Assembly: GCF_016743335.1 (NCBI RefSeq)
Contig: NZ_WCJE01000002.1
Location: 1-64,000, forward strand
DNA length: 64,000 bases
Source of the DNA: Streptococcus suis
Lineage (GTDB): Bacteria > Bacillota > Bacilli > Lactobacillales > Streptococcaceae
Direction of reading: 5' to 3'
A program made the translations under genes and the position numbers. Below, piece after piece: positions 1 to 8,103 of the stretch. The notes below the pieces were generated by a model that ran no database searches, was not told where the DNA came from, and saw nothing but the letters and a program-made list of their open reading frames with translations. Position 1 is the stretch's first letter, and each line of letters starts with the position of its first letter.

Positions 1-286
1 GGCAAAAAGCCCCACCTCGCTTCTCAGGGTTCGTGTCAACATCTCAGCGCAGTGGTTGATTGGCAGATTTGTTCGTGTTTTACACTCCAAATCTGACCAT
101 TACGACTGATGCGAACAGAGTTCGCTTCATTTCCAACCTCCAACAGTCACTACTCTGACTGTTGGAGCTATGCGGGGGTGGGAGTAAAATAGTCCAGTGG
201 ACTATTTTAGCCCGAGCCAACTGCTTGGAAGTGAGGGGAACTCTTTTTATTTTGGTCGAGTTCTTTCCCGCTCCCTCTTCTATTTT
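1..286. repeat. Family A intergenic hairpin repeat, copy 1 (expanded)
   Basis: This gene-free stretch is a longer copy of the repeat at 1656-1827 and 44752-44928. Shared parts are positions 29-99 (core TCAACATCTCAGCGCAGTGG) and the GCGGGGGTG and GAGTTCTTTC blocks near 170-178 and 258-267. Relative to the shorter copies it carries extra hairpin modules: a palindrome CAACAGTCA/TGACTGTTG at 140-165 and a palindrome AAAATAGTCCAG/TGGACTATTTT at about 187-210. It ends right after the rsuA stop codon (leftward), so it probably works as that gene's terminator. No coding frame is convincing here. Confidence 0.75.
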
Positions 287-288
287 AT

Positions 289-1017
289 CTATAATTCCAC
301 ACCAAAGACTTCTAATTGCTTTAATTCGGCAGCAGTCAACCTGCGGTATTCTCCAAGCGCTAATTTTGGATCTAAGCGAAGAGGCCCCATGGTCAATCGT
401 TGCAAGTCTGTCACCGTCTTTCCACATGCCTGCACCATGCGTTTGACCTGATGAAATTTCCCTTCTCGGATAGTAATGTCAACCAGTGAGGTCTGTTTAA
501 CCTCATCCATCTCCAAGATAGTCAACTGGGCTGGCTGACAGGTAAAGTCTTTCAGCTCAATTCCTGCCACAAATCGTTCGACATCCTCTTGAGTCATGAT
601 CCCGTCAACCTGTGCATGGTAGCGTTTGTCCACATGTTTTTTCGGAGAAAGCATAGCATGAGCTAGCTGGCCATTGTTGGTCAAAAGGAGCAAGCCATGG
701 GTATCGATGTCCAAGCGTCCAACAGGAAAAACTTCCTTCTGACGAGCTGTATCGTCTAGCAAGTCCAAAACAGTCCGATGGCGGTCATCCTCGGTGGCTG
801 ATATGACACCCTTGGGCTTGTTTAACAGATAGTAAACAAAGGTTTCATGACTAAGGACCTGACCTGCTACAGCAATCTGGTCTTGTTTTTCGTTAATTTG
901 CTGTTTGGGTGAGGTTTCTACTTGGCCGTTGACTGTGACTTGCTTGTTTTTCAGGAGTTTCTTGACTTCTGTCCGACTGCCAATACCGCAATCCACTAAA
1001 AATTTATCTAATCGCAT
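289..1017 (-). CDS. rsuA: 16S rRNA pseudouridine synthase, RsuA family
   Basis: A 242-residue member of the RsuA/RluB/RluE family, which converts uridine to pseudouridine in rRNA (U516 of 16S rRNA for RsuA). An S4 RNA-binding domain covers roughly residues 1-60 (begins MRLDKFLVDCGIGSR). The catalytic motif GRLDIDTHGLLLLT follows, with the nucleophilic Asp at about residue 103. Length fits the family. Its start overlaps the end of the upstream acetyltransferase by 10 bp, so the two are probably co-transcribed leftward. Assignment to RsuA rather than another small-subunit paralogue is by overall similarity only. Confidence 0.88.
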   Translation of the reverse strand: MRLDKFLVDCGIGSRTEVKKLLKNKQVTVNGQVETSPKQQINEKQDQIAVAGQVLSHETFVYYLLNKPKGVISATEDDRHRTVLDLLDDTARQKEVFPVGRLDIDTHGLLLLTNNGQLAHAMLSPKKHVDKRYHAQVDGIMTQEDVERFVAGIELKDFTCQPAQLTILEMDEVKQTSLVDITIREGKFHQVKRMVQACGKTVTDLQRLTMGPLRLDPKLALGEYRRLTAAELKQLEVFGVEL

Positions 1018-1634
1018 ACGACTTTCTTTTCCATTTTGATATATTCTGCTTGCTTTTCTATTTCTGTAAAACCAAGAGCATGAAAGAGTTTTTGGGCAAC
1101 TTGATGAGAGCTAGCAACTGTCAGTTTGATACTAGCTGGCTGAACATGCTCTACTACATAGTCTTCAATAGTCTGGTAGAAAGCTCTGCCATTTCCCTGA
1201 CCTGTCAAAGAAGGTTTCATCCCCAAACGAATGTCAACTGTCTCGCCATCTTGGTCCATGCAGAAATAGCCCATGAGGGCAGCATTGCGGATGACTGCAA
1301 AAAAGCGGCCCCCACGCGCCTCTGGTGAAATCATCTCAGCATAAGTCTCGGGGTTTGCACTAATCGTATAGGCATCCAAAGGTAGTTGAAAGCGCCATTG
1401 GTTAGCAATTTCCAATGCCAGATCCTGGGGCAGGGGCATGATGTAAAAGTAATCCATTCTTCGGAAATTTTTTGCCAAATTTTTAATCCGACGGTTTTGG
1501 GTGGCGTAACTATCTGTCTGATAAACATAATCCGCATAGCCCAACTGATAGGAGGGAATCATGTCCTTAAAAATCAACTGAACATCCTCGGGAAAACGTA
1601 GTATCAATTCATTTAAGCGGTTATTTTCTAACAT
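1008..1634 (-). CDS. GNAT-family N-acetyltransferase
   Basis: A 208-residue protein whose C-terminal half (about residues 85-200) looks like a GNAT acetyl-CoA-dependent acetyltransferase: VDIRLGMKPSLTGQGNGRAF resembles the acetyl-CoA-binding loop, followed by a strand-helix ending ALGFTEIEKQAEYIKM. The N-terminal half is helical and specific to this subgroup. The substrate cannot be read from sequence. It overlaps rsuA by 10 bp and forms a two-gene unit with it, but no functional link to rRNA modification is established. Confidence 0.75.
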   Translation of the reverse strand: MLENNRLNELILRFPEDVQLIFKDMIPSYQLGYADYVYQTDSYATQNRRIKNLAKNFRRMDYFYIMPLPQDLALEIANQWRFQLPLDAYTISANPETYAEMISPEARGGRFFAVIRNAALMGYFCMDQDGETVDIRLGMKPSLTGQGNGRAFYQTIEDYVVEHVQPASIKLTVASSHQVAQKLFHALGFTEIEKQAEYIKMEKKVVCD

Positions 1635-1655
1635 AAGAATATTATACCAAAAGAG

Positions 1656-1827
1656 GCTGGGCTCAAGTCCAGCAGCTACTACTCAGAGTTCGAGTCAACA
1701 TCTCAGCGCAGTGGTTGATTGGCAGATTTGTTCGTGTATTACACTCCAAATCTGACCTAATCAACTGTGCGGGGGTGAGAAGACGAACTCTTTTTAGACC
1801 AGTCGAGTTCTTTCTCACTCCCACTTC
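1656..1827. repeat. Family A intergenic hairpin repeat, copy 2
   Basis: About 170 bp nearly identical to 44752-44928. Read leftward it starts with an inverted repeat (GGGAGTGAGAAAGAACTC paired with GAGTTCGTCTTCTCACC) and ends with the GGCTGG/CCAGC hairpin near 1657-1673. The stop codon of the MFS gene lies inside the left-reading beginning of the repeat: GTGGGAGTGAG supplies the last Trp and Glu codons and the TGA. This suggests that insertion of the repeat set the present C-terminus of that protein. Confidence 0.8.
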
Positions 1828-2984
1828 TTCAGTTGTTTATAAATCAAGCCTGCGCTTATCAAGGCACAGCCGATGGCGTAAATCCCAAAGGCACCTGTTG
1901 GGGTTGGGTTTAGTTTTTCCAGATAAGTTGGCAAGATAGCAGATGTCGCACCGCCGATATTGCAGCCCATAAGGACGATTGTCATGACCGCATTGAGCAA
2001 GGCCTTGGGTGCCCGGTCTGTTACCTGACTAAAGACAATGGTTAGAATGATGCTGTAGAAAAATCCTGACACCATGCCACCGAGTCCCAGCACCCAGAGA
2101 TTATCCGCAAAGGCAATGCCGACAACCGCGAGTCCAAAGACCACGTAGGAAACCGCTAAAAGCCAGCCCTTCAAACGACCAACCAGGCTACTAAAGACCG
2201 TCCCTGCCACAATCCCCATAACCTGCATAAGACTGAGAATGAGACTGGCTTGCTGAGCAGAACCGATGCCCTTGGCTAAAACAATCTGAGGAATACGAAT
2301 GGTCAGAAAGGTATTGACGTTGATAACAAAGAAGGCTAGAAAAGCTAGGTAAATCCCCATCATCCACATGGTCTTGTCCAGTTTGACCTTGGGCGCGTTC
2401 TCCTCAACCTTTACCTCCATACGAGCCAGCAATTCTTCCTTGGGCACAAAGAGGACAAAAAGAGCCAAGATGACCAAGGCAAAAAGGTAGACCAAGAAGG
2501 CAGGTTGCCAACCAAACTGGGTCAACCAACCGACAAGGAGGGTAAGCCCTGCACTTCCCAAAACCTCAGCTGAACCACGCAAGCCCATCATCTGCACCCG
2601 CTCTTGACCAGTGAAAAAATTACCGATGATATTAATAGCACGCGCATTGATTAAGCCAATCCCCAAACCAAGCAAGATGCGAGCCAATAAAATCAGAGGA
2701 TAAGCAGTTAGAAACACGGGCAAAGCTCCGCCGATAGCCATAAGCAAAAGCCCTGCAATGATAATGTTTCGTTCAGACAAGAAACGGACAACTAGACCAT
2801 TTGCCAATAGAGCAACCATAATAGCAAAAGAGGTCACCGTAATTAAGTTTTCCACCTGGGCCGCTGCAATTCCCTGCTGGGCAAAATGCTCAATCATCTG
2901 TGGAATAGCTGGCGAGACAGCAAATGTCGAAACCAGCATGGTGGATAGGGCCAACAAACTGGCTTTTTCTAAAATTCTTTTCAT
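1815..2984 (-). CDS. Major facilitator superfamily transporter
   Basis: A 389-residue, very hydrophobic protein with about 12 predicted membrane helices and a charged central loop (around residues 185-205, EELLARMEVKVEEN), the usual 6+6 layout of MFS carriers. The conserved loop after helix 2 is VVRFLSERNII. It probably exports a small molecule by proton antiport; the substrate is unknown. The start is the ATG at 2984 (MKRILEKASL), because AAAGGGAGAAAA precedes it; a longer frame to 3071 lacks a ribosome site and has a hydrophilic non-MFS lead. It ends inside repeat copy A2. Confidence 0.82.
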   Translation of the reverse strand: MKRILEKASLLALSTMLVSTFAVSPAIPQMIEHFAQQGIAAAQVENLITVTSFAIMVALLANGLVVRFLSERNIIIAGLLLMAIGGALPVFLTAYPLILLARILLGLGIGLINARAINIIGNFFTGQERVQMMGLRGSAEVLGSAGLTLLVGWLTQFGWQPAFLVYLFALVILALFVLFVPKEELLARMEVKVEENAPKVKLDKTMWMMGIYLAFLAFFVINVNTFLTIRIPQIVLAKGIGSAQQASLILSLMQVMGIVAGTVFSSLVGRLKGWLLAVSYVVFGLAVVGIAFADNLWVLGLGGMVSGFFYSIILTIVFSQVTDRAPKALLNAVMTIVLMGCNIGGATSAILPTYLEKLNPTPTGAFGIYAIGCALISAGLIYKQLKKWE

Positions 2985-3113
2985 TTTTCTCCCTTTCAAC
3001 GTTCGTCTTTTACTAGTATAACAGATTTGAAAGCGAATGGATAGAAAAGTCCGACTTTTATTCTCTCCCATTTCATGCTATACTTATCTTAACTATATTC
3101 AAAGGAGAGAATC

Positions 3114-3728
3114 ATGTCTGTTATTGAACGATTGACAAAAGCTGCCCATTTGATTGACATGGATGACATCATCCGTGAAGGGCATCCAACCCTACGCCAG
3201 GTCGCTGAAGAAGTTGCATTTCCTCTATCTAATCAGGAAATTATTTTAGGCGAAAAAATGATGCAATTCCTCAAACATTCGCAGGATCCTGTCATGGCTG
3301 AAAAAATGAAACTCCGTGGCGGAGTTGGTCTAGCAGCACCTCAGATTGACGTTTCCAAACGCATCATTGCTGTCTTAGTCCCAAATCCAGAAGATGAGGA
3401 AGGCAATCCACCTGCCCAAGCCTACTCCCTCCAAGAGGTCATGTACAACCCTAAAATCGTGGCACATTCTGTCCAAGAAGCGGCTATGGAAGGGGGCGAG
3501 GGTTGCTTATCCGTTGACCGCGAAGTCCAAGGTTACGTAGTCCGCCATGCGCGCGTGACTGTTGATTACATGGATAAAAACGGAGAAAAGCACCGTATCA
3601 AACTCAAAGGCTTTAATGCCATCGTGGTCCAACACGAAATCGACCACCTCAACGGTGTCATGTTCTACGACCGCATTGACCCAGAACACCCATTTGCCGT
3701 TAAAGAAGGCATGTTGGTAATTGAATAA
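3114..3728 (+). CDS. def: Peptide deformylase
   Basis: Removes the N-terminal formyl group from nascent proteins, an iron/zinc enzyme acting at the ribosome exit. All three family motifs are visible: GVGLAAPQ at residues 70-77, EGCLS at 129-133 (metal-ligand Cys) and HEIDH at 174-178 (two metal-ligand His and the catalytic Glu). At 204 residues, with an insertion between motifs 1 and 2, it is the long Gram-positive type. The start follows an AAAGGAGAG site. It is transcribed alone and ends at a hairpin shared with the convergent ABC permease gene. Confidence 0.97.
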   Translation: MSVIERLTKAAHLIDMDDIIREGHPTLRQVAEEVAFPLSNQEIILGEKMMQFLKHSQDPVMAEKMKLRGGVGLAAPQIDVSKRIIAVLVPNPEDEEGNPPAQAYSLQEVMYNPKIVAHSVQEAAMEGGEGCLSVDREVQGYVVRHARVTVDYMDKNGEKHRIKLKGFNAIVVQHEIDHLNGVMFYDRIDPEHPFAVKEGMLVIE

Positions 3729-3735
3729 ACACAAG

Positions 3736-3771
3736 AAACTGACTGAAAAATTTTCAGCCAGTTTTTCTTTT
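3736..3771. terminator. Bidirectional intrinsic terminator between def and the ABC permease gene
   Basis: The inverted repeat AAACTGACTGAAAA/TTTTCAGCCAGTTT is followed by a run of T on the right and preceded by A residues on the left, so it can stop transcripts from both convergent genes. Confidence 0.8.
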
Positions 3772-3772
3772 T

Positions 3773-6115
3773 TTATGAAAATAGCAGAGCTAACTGCCTA
3801 AAAATTTCCTGCCCATCCAAGACTAGATCTTGAAAGAGGAGGTAGTCCAGCAGAGCCAGCAAACCAATTAACAGGATAAAAACGACCAAACGATTGGAAA
3901 ATCGAACTTGCAAAAGATGGTTGAGACTGACTAGAATAATTTCCAAGACAAGCAAGCCAAACACCATCCACAAGAGATAAGGAGCATTGGGTAGGAACCA
4001 AGCCCAGAGTTCTTGTCCCCTCAGGAGTTCAAGAAAAATACCCCTCTCCGAATGCGAAAGCAAGATAAGGCCATCTTCCAGATAACCGATTCCTCCGACC
4101 AGACTATTGACTAGGAAAAGACTAGCTAGAAAGAGCAGCGTAAAACCTAGTGCTTGGCCCAGTCCCAGCAACCATTTGGTAAATAGAACCTGACGCAAAT
4201 CCACAGGCTGGGTCTGATAGAGACGCCAGTTTTTTCCAGCAACTTCCACCGCCTTGCCCCGACTGCCAATCCAAACCGCCAGCAAGAGCACCACCAAATA
4301 GGTCGGACCATCAAAAAGAGAGCGCAGGCTGCCGATACCCGACAAATCTCTGGAGCGGTCCCAAGATGGATCGTCTACTGGAACCAAGGCATCATTTGTG
4401 TCAAAACGATTTTCCAAGCTGGTCAAAATGACATCCTTGCCTCGCTTAGTTGCTGGCACCCCAGCCTCCATCAGCTGCTTCCAGTAATACTGACTGACCT
4501 GATTGCGGGTCTGGTAACGGCGAAGATTATCCACCGTCTGGCTGGCCCCAATATCACCATTGGCAAACGCCTTCTCCTCTCTAGCCCATAGATAGACCTG
4601 CTCTGCCTCCAGCATAGCAAGGTGACTGGCTGGCAAAGCATTAGGATTGTCCTGATAAACCTGCCATTGCTTGACATAGAGGTCCTTATAGATATGGTAT
4701 TCCTGCAGAAGCTCAACTCTTCGCTCCAACTCTTCCTGATAGCTCGCGTCCTCTTTGACCAACTGCCTCAGACGGTTGATTTCCGACTGCAAACTCTCCA
4801 CATAGACCCCATCCTGCTCATAGGACTGGGCAACCAACTCCATCGAAACCCTCTCCTCCTGGGCAACCTCTTGCTTTTCTAGTCCCGTCAGTAGGGAAAA
4901 TAGCAGAGCTAAGAGCAAGTTTCCTAAGACGAGCCCTTTCCAAGAATTGAGCCGACTAAGGATGAGTATTTCAAAAGACCAAGCCTTGTCCAAAGGACCG
5001 GTTTCCCATTCTTTCTGATGACCAACTGACAAGACCAGCCTTTTCTTTTCTGTCAGCACATAATAAGCAAAGAAAAGCCCAATGGTCAGCAGGAGGAAAA
5101 CATCCACCTGTAAAAAGACCTGTGAAAATCCAGCTGTGTCTAAAAAACTCGGAAAGGCTAACAAAGGCAGAACTTGACCTGACCAACCAGCTACTGCACC
5201 AGCCTGATAGGAAAGAACCAAAGCCAACAGTAATCCAATCACCACAAAAGTCAGCCGACTGGCTAACAAGTGGTCCAAAAATCCAAAAAGTAGGCGAACA
5301 GCTAGAAGCAAGACCAGCCAAAAACCAAGCAAGATAAGCCCGTAAAGCCAAGAGCCTATCAACTGACTCTGACCCAAAATCTCAACAGGGGCTTGAAAAC
5401 TAGATACAGCCAACTGACCTGTCAGCCCATCATAGACCATGATAAAAAGCAAGCCCAGCCCAACTGCAAAGAGTAGCGATAGCATGGAGGCAACCAAACG
5501 CCTCATCCCCTGCAAACTCAGACTATCCCATTGCCGCAACTGCCAAACTTGATGAGCGAGTGTCTTTTCCGACAGCTGATTAGCAAGTAGAAAACCAAGC
5601 ACCAAAAATACAGGAAGAAAACCAAACAAACTTTCTAAGTAGGCTTGAACAATACGCCCTGTTGACCAAGCCTTGTTTTCAGGACCATCAGGCAATTGAT
5701 ACTCCAACAGCCAGTCATTCCATCTGGCCAAACGCTCCACTTCCGTTTGTGTCAAGGAATTCCGAGTTTGAAAAAGCTGTCGATTGCGACTGATAAAATA
5801 GTCCAAATCCTGATACATGAGTTTGCGGTAGTTGGGGATAGCTTCAAACTTTCCCTCATCTAAGGCCTGACCGACACTTTCTATATCGGATTTCAAGCCC
5901 AGCATCCGCGGTGCTTCTTCTGACCCCTCCTCAATTTTTATCTCTGCCAAGACACTAGCCAATTCACTCAGTTCTTTTTTATAGGTTTCCACATAGGTCG
6001 CTTGGTGGACTTGGCGCTGAGAAATAGGAAGGTAGGCCAGACCTAGAAAACCCAGCAAGAGCAGGCAGTAGAGAGGCGACCAGAGGATTTTCTTGATTTC
6101 AAAGTTCAGCCTCAT
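3773..6115 (-). CDS. ABC-2 type transporter permease, large two-part protein
   Basis: A 780-residue membrane protein. It has one N-terminal helix (LYCLLLLGFLGLAYLPI) followed by a long extracytoplasmic, partly coiled region (about residues 35-150), then a cluster of helices. A second similar half follows (KGLVLGNLLLALLFSLLTG, another extracellular coiled region, then C-terminal helices). The internal pseudo-duplication suggests a full transporter core in one chain. Its ATG overlaps the stop of the upstream ATPase gene by 4 bp, so the two are translationally coupled and form one exporter. Substrate unknown; lipid, peptide or antibiotic export are all possible. Confidence 0.75.
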   Translation of the reverse strand: MRLNFEIKKILWSPLYCLLLLGFLGLAYLPISQRQVHQATYVETYKKELSELASVLAEIKIEEGSEEAPRMLGLKSDIESVGQALDEGKFEAIPNYRKLMYQDLDYFISRNRQLFQTRNSLTQTEVERLARWNDWLLEYQLPDGPENKAWSTGRIVQAYLESLFGFLPVFLVLGFLLANQLSEKTLAHQVWQLRQWDSLSLQGMRRLVASMLSLLFAVGLGLLFIMVYDGLTGQLAVSSFQAPVEILGQSQLIGSWLYGLILLGFWLVLLLAVRLLFGFLDHLLASRLTFVVIGLLLALVLSYQAGAVAGWSGQVLPLLAFPSFLDTAGFSQVFLQVDVFLLLTIGLFFAYYVLTEKKRLVLSVGHQKEWETGPLDKAWSFEILILSRLNSWKGLVLGNLLLALLFSLLTGLEKQEVAQEERVSMELVAQSYEQDGVYVESLQSEINRLRQLVKEDASYQEELERRVELLQEYHIYKDLYVKQWQVYQDNPNALPASHLAMLEAEQVYLWAREEKAFANGDIGASQTVDNLRRYQTRNQVSQYYWKQLMEAGVPATKRGKDVILTSLENRFDTNDALVPVDDPSWDRSRDLSGIGSLRSLFDGPTYLVVLLLAVWIGSRGKAVEVAGKNWRLYQTQPVDLRQVLFTKWLLGLGQALGFTLLFLASLFLVNSLVGGIGYLEDGLILLSHSERGIFLELLRGQELWAWFLPNAPYLLWMVFGLLVLEIILVSLNHLLQVRFSNRLVVFILLIGLLALLDYLLFQDLVLDGQEIFRQLALLFS

Positions 6116-6996
6116 GTCCCCTCACCACCTTCCTCCACGTAGAGATCACGGTAGAGGGACTCCATATAGTCGCTGGCTTTTGTAAGGCCAGCCACCTGCT
6201 GGATTGGAATACGATCCAGACAGTCTAGTAAATCTCGCTCAGGCAAGAAGATTTCCACCAGACCCTGCTCTGCCTTTTTCCACAAGAGTTGAGGATAATC
6301 CCGTAAAAATTCCTGAACCTGCTTGGAGTTTTCCACAGCAAGATGGTAATCATAATCAGCCGTCAACTCCACTTCTGTGGCAATCAACTTGCTGGCCTTG
6401 AGGAAATAAACCTGATTAGTCAGCTTCTCAATCTCCGACAGATGGTGTGAAGAAAGCAAAATGGCAACCCCTTCTGCTTGTAGGTTTAGAAGAAATTCCC
6501 GCTGTTGAATGATATTGGTCGGATCCAAGCCGATATGGGGTTCATCCAGCAACAAGAGCTTGGGCTTGGGAAGGACAGCCATGGCAAAGAGCAATTTCTG
6601 CTTCATGCCCATGGAATAGCCAGCCACCCGCTTTTTGACATAGTAGCCCATCCCCAATTCCTCCACCAGCCCATCCACTTCCTTTTTCCCCAGCTTGTGG
6701 GTGGCAGCCACATAGGTCAGATGGTCATAACCCGTCAACTGTGGATAAAGGGCTTGGGCATCCAACATGACAGACATATCTTGAAAAATCGCTCGGTCAC
6801 TATTGGGACGACCATTGATGGTTACCGACCCACGGTCAGCGGTTTCTGTGTTGCTGATGATATTCAACAGGGTGGATTTTCCCACACCATTGGGACCGAC
6901 TAGGGCAACCAAGTCCCCCGCTTGCAGCTCAAAGGACACATAAGACAAGACCTGGTGGGCACCGTATCGCTTGCAGACATCAACTACTTTTAGCAT
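6112..6996 (-). CDS. ABC transporter ATP-binding protein
   Basis: A 294-residue ATPase partner of the following permease. Walker A is GPNGVGKST at residues 34-42, the signature region is YSMGMKQ at about 137-143 (a variant of LSGGQ usual in CcmA/drug-type ATPases), and Walker B is LLLLDEP at 157-163 with the catalytic Glu. The last 90 residues form an accessory domain typical of ABC-2 exporters. A purine-rich site (AAGGAAGG-like) precedes the start. The pair lies upstream of the bacteriocin locus but is separated from it, so a role in immunity is only speculation. Confidence 0.88.
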   Translation of the reverse strand: MLKVVDVCKRYGAHQVLSYVSFELQAGDLVALVGPNGVGKSTLLNIISNTETADRGSVTINGRPNSDRAIFQDMSVMLDAQALYPQLTGYDHLTYVAATHKLGKKEVDGLVEELGMGYYVKKRVAGYSMGMKQKLLFAMAVLPKPKLLLLDEPHIGLDPTNIIQQREFLLNLQAEGVAILLSSHHLSEIEKLTNQVYFLKASKLIATEVELTADYDYHLAVENSKQVQEFLRDYPQLLWKKAEQGLVEIFLPERDLLDCLDRIPIQQVAGLTKASDYMESLYRDLYVEEGGEGT

Positions 6997-7062
6997 AGAA
7001 ACTCCTTCCTTGGAGAAATGGCAGAGCGGAACAACAGCCTTTCATCAGCTTAGTTAGCTAGA

Positions 7063-7275
7063 CTACTTCTTGAGAGCCTTGTATAGCAGATAAAGCCCCA
7101 TAAGAAAACCTAGACTAGCAGCAGGTTTTAAAAATAGCACATGAATAAATGAATGTAGCCAGAGCCAAATCTCTCTATCTACAATCTGAATCGGGTCCAT
7201 ATGAAATAATAGGACACTACACGAAAGAACAATAACTGCACTTAAAAATAAGGTATTTTTATCAAGCTGTTTCAT
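7063..7275 (-). CDS. Small two-helix membrane protein, bacteriocin-locus associated
   Basis: A 70-residue protein with two hydrophobic helices (TLFLSAVIVLSCSVLLF, and VLFLKPAASLGFLMGLYLLY) and a lysine-ended tail. The start is placed at 7275 (MKQLDKN) because AAAAGGAG lies at correct spacing before it; an in-frame ATG at 7293 overlaps that site. It follows the bacteriocin ABC ATPase gene in the same direction, but a terminator (7394-7423) and its own promoter (7344-7372) lie between. Separate constitutive expression would suit an immunity peptide; that role is inferred from size and position only. No family was recognised. Confidence 0.6.
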   Translation of the reverse strand: MKQLDKNTLFLSAVIVLSCSVLLFHMDPIQIVDREIWLWLHSFIHVLFLKPAASLGFLMGLYLLYKALKK

Positions 7276-7343
7276 TAGGTTACTCCTTTTCATAACTGAC
7301 TAATTCCAATTCAACTCTACACTCTAGTTAGTCACTCAATATA

Positions 7344-7372
7344 ATAATAACATTTTTTGTTTATACAAACAA
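7344..7372 (-). promoter_or_regulatory. Promoter of the small membrane protein gene
   Basis: On the minus strand TTGTTT (7372-7367) and TATTAT (7349-7344) are spaced 17 bp apart, downstream of the bacteriocin operon terminator. This gives the 70-residue protein its own sigma-A type start. Confidence 0.5.
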
Positions 7373-7393
7373 GTAAAAATAAGTATTGCTGTG

Positions 7394-7423
7394 GCAAAAA
7401 GAGAAGACTGTAACAATCTTCTC
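7394..7423 (-). terminator. Terminator of the bacteriocin export operon
   Basis: On the minus strand, GAGAAGATT/GTCTTCTC with a short loop is followed by TTTTT. It lies 47 bp downstream of the ABC ATPase stop. Confidence 0.75.
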
Positions 7424-7469
7424 TATCTAAGTATTGGATTTTCAATTCTTACATAATACTAAATTCCAT

Positions 7470-8102
7470 TTACAAGTCTTCCATGCGAACAACTACATCT
7501 GCTTTTTCCCAAACAGCAGGATTATGTGTAGCGATAATAATGATTTTATCCTCTGTTTTGAGTGAGGTCAAGAGTTCTATAACTTCTTGAGAATTGACAG
7601 GATCTAAGGAAGCCGTCGGTTCGTCTGCCAAGATTAAAGGAGGATTTTTTAGAAAAATTTTCGCCAAGGCAACTCGTTGAGCTTCGCCACCTGACAGTTC
7701 ATATATTTTCTGATCTAGGCTTAGATGTGAGAGGTTTACCTTCTCTAAAACTTCCAATTTGCGAACTAGCTTATCCTTTTTGGATAGCTTTTGTCCAATA
7801 AATCCTAATTCTAAATTCTGGCCAATTGATTCATTTTCAATTAGACCAAAATGTTGAAATAAATAACCTAAGTAATCACGATAAAAAATATGCTCGTTGA
7901 TCTTTTTGATATCTTTTCCACCATATTCAACCACTCCATCCTCGTAAGGGATTAGCTTGGCAATGATATTCAGTAGTGTTGACTTCCCACTCCCGCTTTT
8001 GCCAATAAGAGCGTAAATTTTTCCGTCCTCAAAGGTCAAGTTGATTTTCTCCAATATCATTCTATTGGAAAATTGCTTCTGTAAATTTCTAATTTCAATC
8101 AT
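7470..8102 (-). CDS. Lactococcin-972-type bacteriocin ABC exporter, ATP-binding subunit
   Basis: A 210-residue stand-alone ATPase with Walker A GKSGSGKST (residues 34-42), the signature LSGGEAQR (about 137-144) and Walker B ILADEP followed by TASLDP. Length and sequence match the LolD/MacB-like class and the subfamily known next to lactococcin-972-like bacteriocins. It begins 1 bp after the DUF1430 membrane protein gene, so the two are almost certainly one transporter. The expected role is export of, or self-protection against, the bacteriocin encoded upstream. Confidence 0.85.
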   Translation of the reverse strand: MIEIRNLQKQFSNRMILEKINLTFEDGKIYALIGKSGSGKSTLLNIIAKLIPYEDGVVEYGGKDIKKINEHIFYRDYLGYLFQHFGLIENESIGQNLELGFIGQKLSKKDKLVRKLEVLEKVNLSHLSLDQKIYELSGGEAQRVALAKIFLKNPPLILADEPTASLDPVNSQEVIELLTSLKTEDKIIIIATHNPAVWEKADVVVRMEDL

Positions 8103-8103
8103 A

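Noticed and set aside
5937..6150. Linking the 3773-6996 ABC exporter to the bacteriocin locus
   Set aside because: It is a complete exporter of another type, separated by the small membrane gene and without shared regulation visible.
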